45,927 nucleotides of DNA from Ramlibacter sp. (GTDB taxonomy: Bacteria > Pseudomonadota > Gammaproteobacteria > Burkholderiales > Burkholderiaceae_C): NCBI GenBank assembly GCA_030695945.1, contig JAUYOG010000067.1:1-45927 (forward strand). The letters run 5' to 3'. This document shows, piece by piece, positions 44,099-45,927 of this stretch. How positions within the stretch are numbered: the stretch's first letter is position 1; the number at the start of each line of letters is the position of its first letter. The notes beneath the pieces are model-generated. The model had not been told where the DNA came from. It saw nothing but the letters and a program-made list of their open reading frames with translations, and made no database searches. Made by a program: the position numbers and the translations under genes.

Positions 44099-45927
44099 TC
44101 AGATAACGATTCCCGCAGTGGAGGCCAGATACCGCTCCATCACCGCCATCTCCTGGACGGTGGGCGCGCCCTGGCCGGTGACGACCGAATAGACATTGCC
44201 GTTGAACGGATCGCGTGGGTAATACTCGGTGAAGCCCATGCCGATCAGCAACTGGTCGCATTGGCTCGCGACGAACGTCGCGCTGGCGCTGCCGACGACA
44301 GACGAATTCACGCGCAGGCGCTGCGCGCCGGGCACCGAAGTGAGCGCGATCACAGCGGGCGTTCCGGCCACAAGGCGCGTCGGGGCGGTGAGCAGCACCT
44401 GCGTGCCTTGCGTGTCGATCACCTTCATCTGCGGCTGCGAGTTGGCAAAGCGCAACTCGGATGCGTTGACATGCCCGGAGTTGGACGCCTGGAACACGAT
44501 GCCGCTGTTGGCCGTACCCGGAACGCTGACGGCGGCGATCGTGAAGTGCGGGTCGGCCAGCGTGTAAGGCGTGCGGTTGCGGGGGTTGGGTTGCACCTGC
44601 GCCAGCGGGATGGTCTTCCGGCACCACAGGCCGATCGTGTCCCAGTAGCCGAAGTCGGCGTTCTTCCTGCCGTTGGTCAAGCGCATCACGGGCGGCGCCT
44701 GCGTGCCCATGTTGGCGGTTTCGTTGTTGATCCAGTTCAGCATCTCCATCGCATTGCCGATGCTCGATCCGTGGCCCGAATCAGAAACCGCGCGCACGTG
44801 CTGGCCTTCATTGGCCGGCGCGCCCTGCATGTAATCGGTGTAGCCATCGGCCAACTCCCACTTGCAGGCGCTGTATTTCGCGATCAGCGCCATCGCCGCG
44901 TCGGCGAGGTTGGTCGACGCGTAGGCCACCGGGTCCGTGAGCGAGTAGATCCGGCGCGGTGGCGGCGCCGCAACGCCGGGCGCCGAGCTGGCGTAGCTCA
45001 GCGTGGCAATGCTGTTGGGCGGGGCGGTGAACGTGAAGGAGTCCTGGCCGTTGGCGCCGGCCGGGATGGTGAGCGTGGTCTTGCTGAAGCTGCCCCCATT
45101 GCTGGACGACACGCTGACGGTGACCGGGTTCGCGAGGTTGCCGCGCGCGTAGACGGTGATCGTGACGGCCGTGCCCGATGCCGCCCAGCCCGGGCCGGAG
45201 TCGAACAGCGTCGCCTTGTCGATGCCGGCGGAGGCCTTCATCGGCCCCGACATCTGCGGCTCCAATGTCCTGTTCTGGTGCCAGCCGGGCACGTGGTTGA
45301 TCGCCGCGTTGTGCAGCGGCCAGTGGTTGCCGCCGTGCCAGCTGTACACGTCCACGTCGTTGGCGCGGGCATAGGTGAGGAGGCGCTTCCACATTTCCTC
45401 CCAGCGCGGGTCATCGATCGGCGCGCCCGTTTCGGTCAGCGCGAGCTTGAGGCCGCGCGGCTGCGCCCAGTCCACCGCGAGCCTGAGCCGGTCCACGCCG
45501 GTGTCCAGCGTGATCGAACCCGAGCCGAAGCCCGCGTTGTAGCCCAATGCGACTTCGCTGTCGAAGTCGTAGCGCTGGCCGCTGCTGCCCGCGTCCAGGT
45601 ACATGTGCACTTCGTAGATGATGTTACTGCCCGTGAGCGGCCACGAGGGGTTCTTGGTGGCCAATGACATCGCCGAGCTCCACTCGTTGCCGCCCAGGTA
45701 GATCGGGTTGACGGGGTCGAGCGCGCGGATCGCGTTGATCGCGGCCTGCGCGTAGGCCGGCCAGATGGTGAGGTCTTCGGTGCCGTCCACCGTCTGCTCG
45801 GTCAGGCTGCCGGGCGGGGGCATGCGATAAGGCTCGTTCATCAGGCCATAGCCGCCGAAGCCCGGGTGGTTCTTCCACTTGTTGGCCGCGCGCGTCCAGA
45901 AGTCGATGAAGTTCGATTGCTTGAGCG
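44099..45927 (-). CDS. GH5-type glycoside hydrolase with C-terminal beta-sandwich modules (5' end outside window)
   Basis: Partial gene of at least 609 codons, continuing past base 45927. The N-terminal part is the C-terminal half of a (beta/alpha)8 cellulase-like domain: acid/base Glu in GYGLMNEPYRM (codon 45833-45835) and nucleophile Glu in LALTETGAP (codon 45431-45433), with YEVHMYLD and YSWHGGNHWPL also typical. An Ig-like segment follows (about 45230-44970, VTITVYARGNLANPVTVSVSS). A further region with ADGYTDYMQGAPANEGQHV is unassigned. The last 150 residues look like a concanavalin-A/LamG-type beta sandwich. The polysaccharide substrate is unknown. An extracellular location is expected, but the signal peptide is outside the window. 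Confidence 0.88.
   Translation of the reverse strand, partial: LKQSNFIDFWTRAANKWKNHPGFGGYGLMNEPYRMPPPGSLTEQTVDGTEDLTIWPAYAQAAINAIRALDPVNPIYLGGNEWSSAMSLATKNPSWPLTGSNIIYEVHMYLDAGSSGQRYDFDSEVALGYNAGFGSGSITLDTGVDRLRLAVDWAQPRGLKLALTETGAPIDDPRWEEMWKRLLTYARANDVDVYSWHGGNHWPLHNAAINHVPGWHQNRTLEPQMSGPMKASAGIDKATLFDSGPGWAASGTAVTITVYARGNLANPVTVSVSSSNGGSFSKTTLTIPAGANGQDSFTFTAPPNSIATLSYASSAPGVAAPPPRRIYSLTDPVAYASTNLADAAMALIAKYSACKWELADGYTDYMQGAPANEGQHVRAVSDSGHGSSIGNAMEMLNWINNETANMGTQAPPVMRLTNGRKNADFGYWDTIGLWCRKTIPLAQVQPNPRNRTPYTLADPHFTIAAVSVPGTANSGIVFQASNSGHVNASELRFANSQPQMKVIDTQGTQVLLTAPTRLVAGTPAVIALTSVPGAQRLRVNSSVVGSASATFVASQCDQLLIGMGFTEYYPRDPFNGNVYSVVTGQGAPTVQEMAVMERYLASTAGIVI

Overview
The window is GC-rich bacterial DNA with densely packed genes, strong G/C preference at third codon positions and long shadow frames. 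Gene content and order suggest a beta-proteobacterium of the order Burkholderiales, most like Comamonadaceae (Ramlibacter, Variovorax or Hydrogenophaga type). Pointers are hppD divergent from an Lrp-type regulator, corC-lnt, glyQ-glyS-gmhB-plsC-metallopeptidase, a MerR-controlled acyl-CoA catabolism cluster with aceK, and a DUF3297 protein. This assignment is inference. No rRNA, tRNA, CRISPR array, insertion sequence or prophage was seen, and no gene-free stretch exceeds about 225 bases.

Layout. 1-4761: partial hppD (minus), a divergent Lrp/AsnC regulator with a perfect palindrome between them, a GNAT acetyltransferase, then corC and lnt (envelope). 4863-6320: a 485-residue protein I do not recognise. 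6420-11794: glyQ, glyS, gmhB, a PlsC-like acyltransferase and a YgjP-like metallopeptidase, all on plus. 11888-15346: a membrane multi-PAS/GAF histidine kinase, convergent with an MBL-fold hydrolase; two hairpins sit in their junction.

16481-25212 is the main metabolic block. A MerR-family regulator has a near-perfect operator upstream, shared with the divergent MBL hydrolase, and a perfect 24-bp palindrome downstream. Then follow a hotdog thioesterase, isovaleryl-CoA dehydrogenase, beta-carbonic anhydrase, AceK, a one-TM unknown, a thiolase, a second acyl-CoA dehydrogenase, a YchJ-like SEC-C protein and a HAD hydrolase. The last three genes overlap at their stop/start codons. The block looks like leucine/acyl-CoA catabolism joined to bicarbonate supply and to the AceK switch of the glyoxylate bypass.

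25231-33691 is mixed accessory metabolism and regulation: LysR divergent from a secreted cupin, a hybrid histidine kinase convergent with ferredoxin-NADP reductase, then an FAD-linked oxidase, a YciI-like protein, DUF3297, a glutathione transferase and a TetR regulator. 33897-39998 holds a very large AsmA-like DUF748 protein, a PAS histidine kinase, a YecA-like SEC-C protein and a divergent ClpP-like protease that share a symmetric promoter region. 40008-45927 (minus) holds a cytosolic phosphorelay kinase with two receivers and an HPt domain, an unrecognised lipoprotein and the 3' part of a GH5-type glycoside hydrolase running off the window.

Four histidine kinases lie within about 31 kb and none has an adjacent stand-alone response regulator. 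The least explained items are the 485-residue protein, the lipoprotein/GH5 pair and the breadth of the MerR-linked block. All functional names come from reading motifs by eye; no database search was run.
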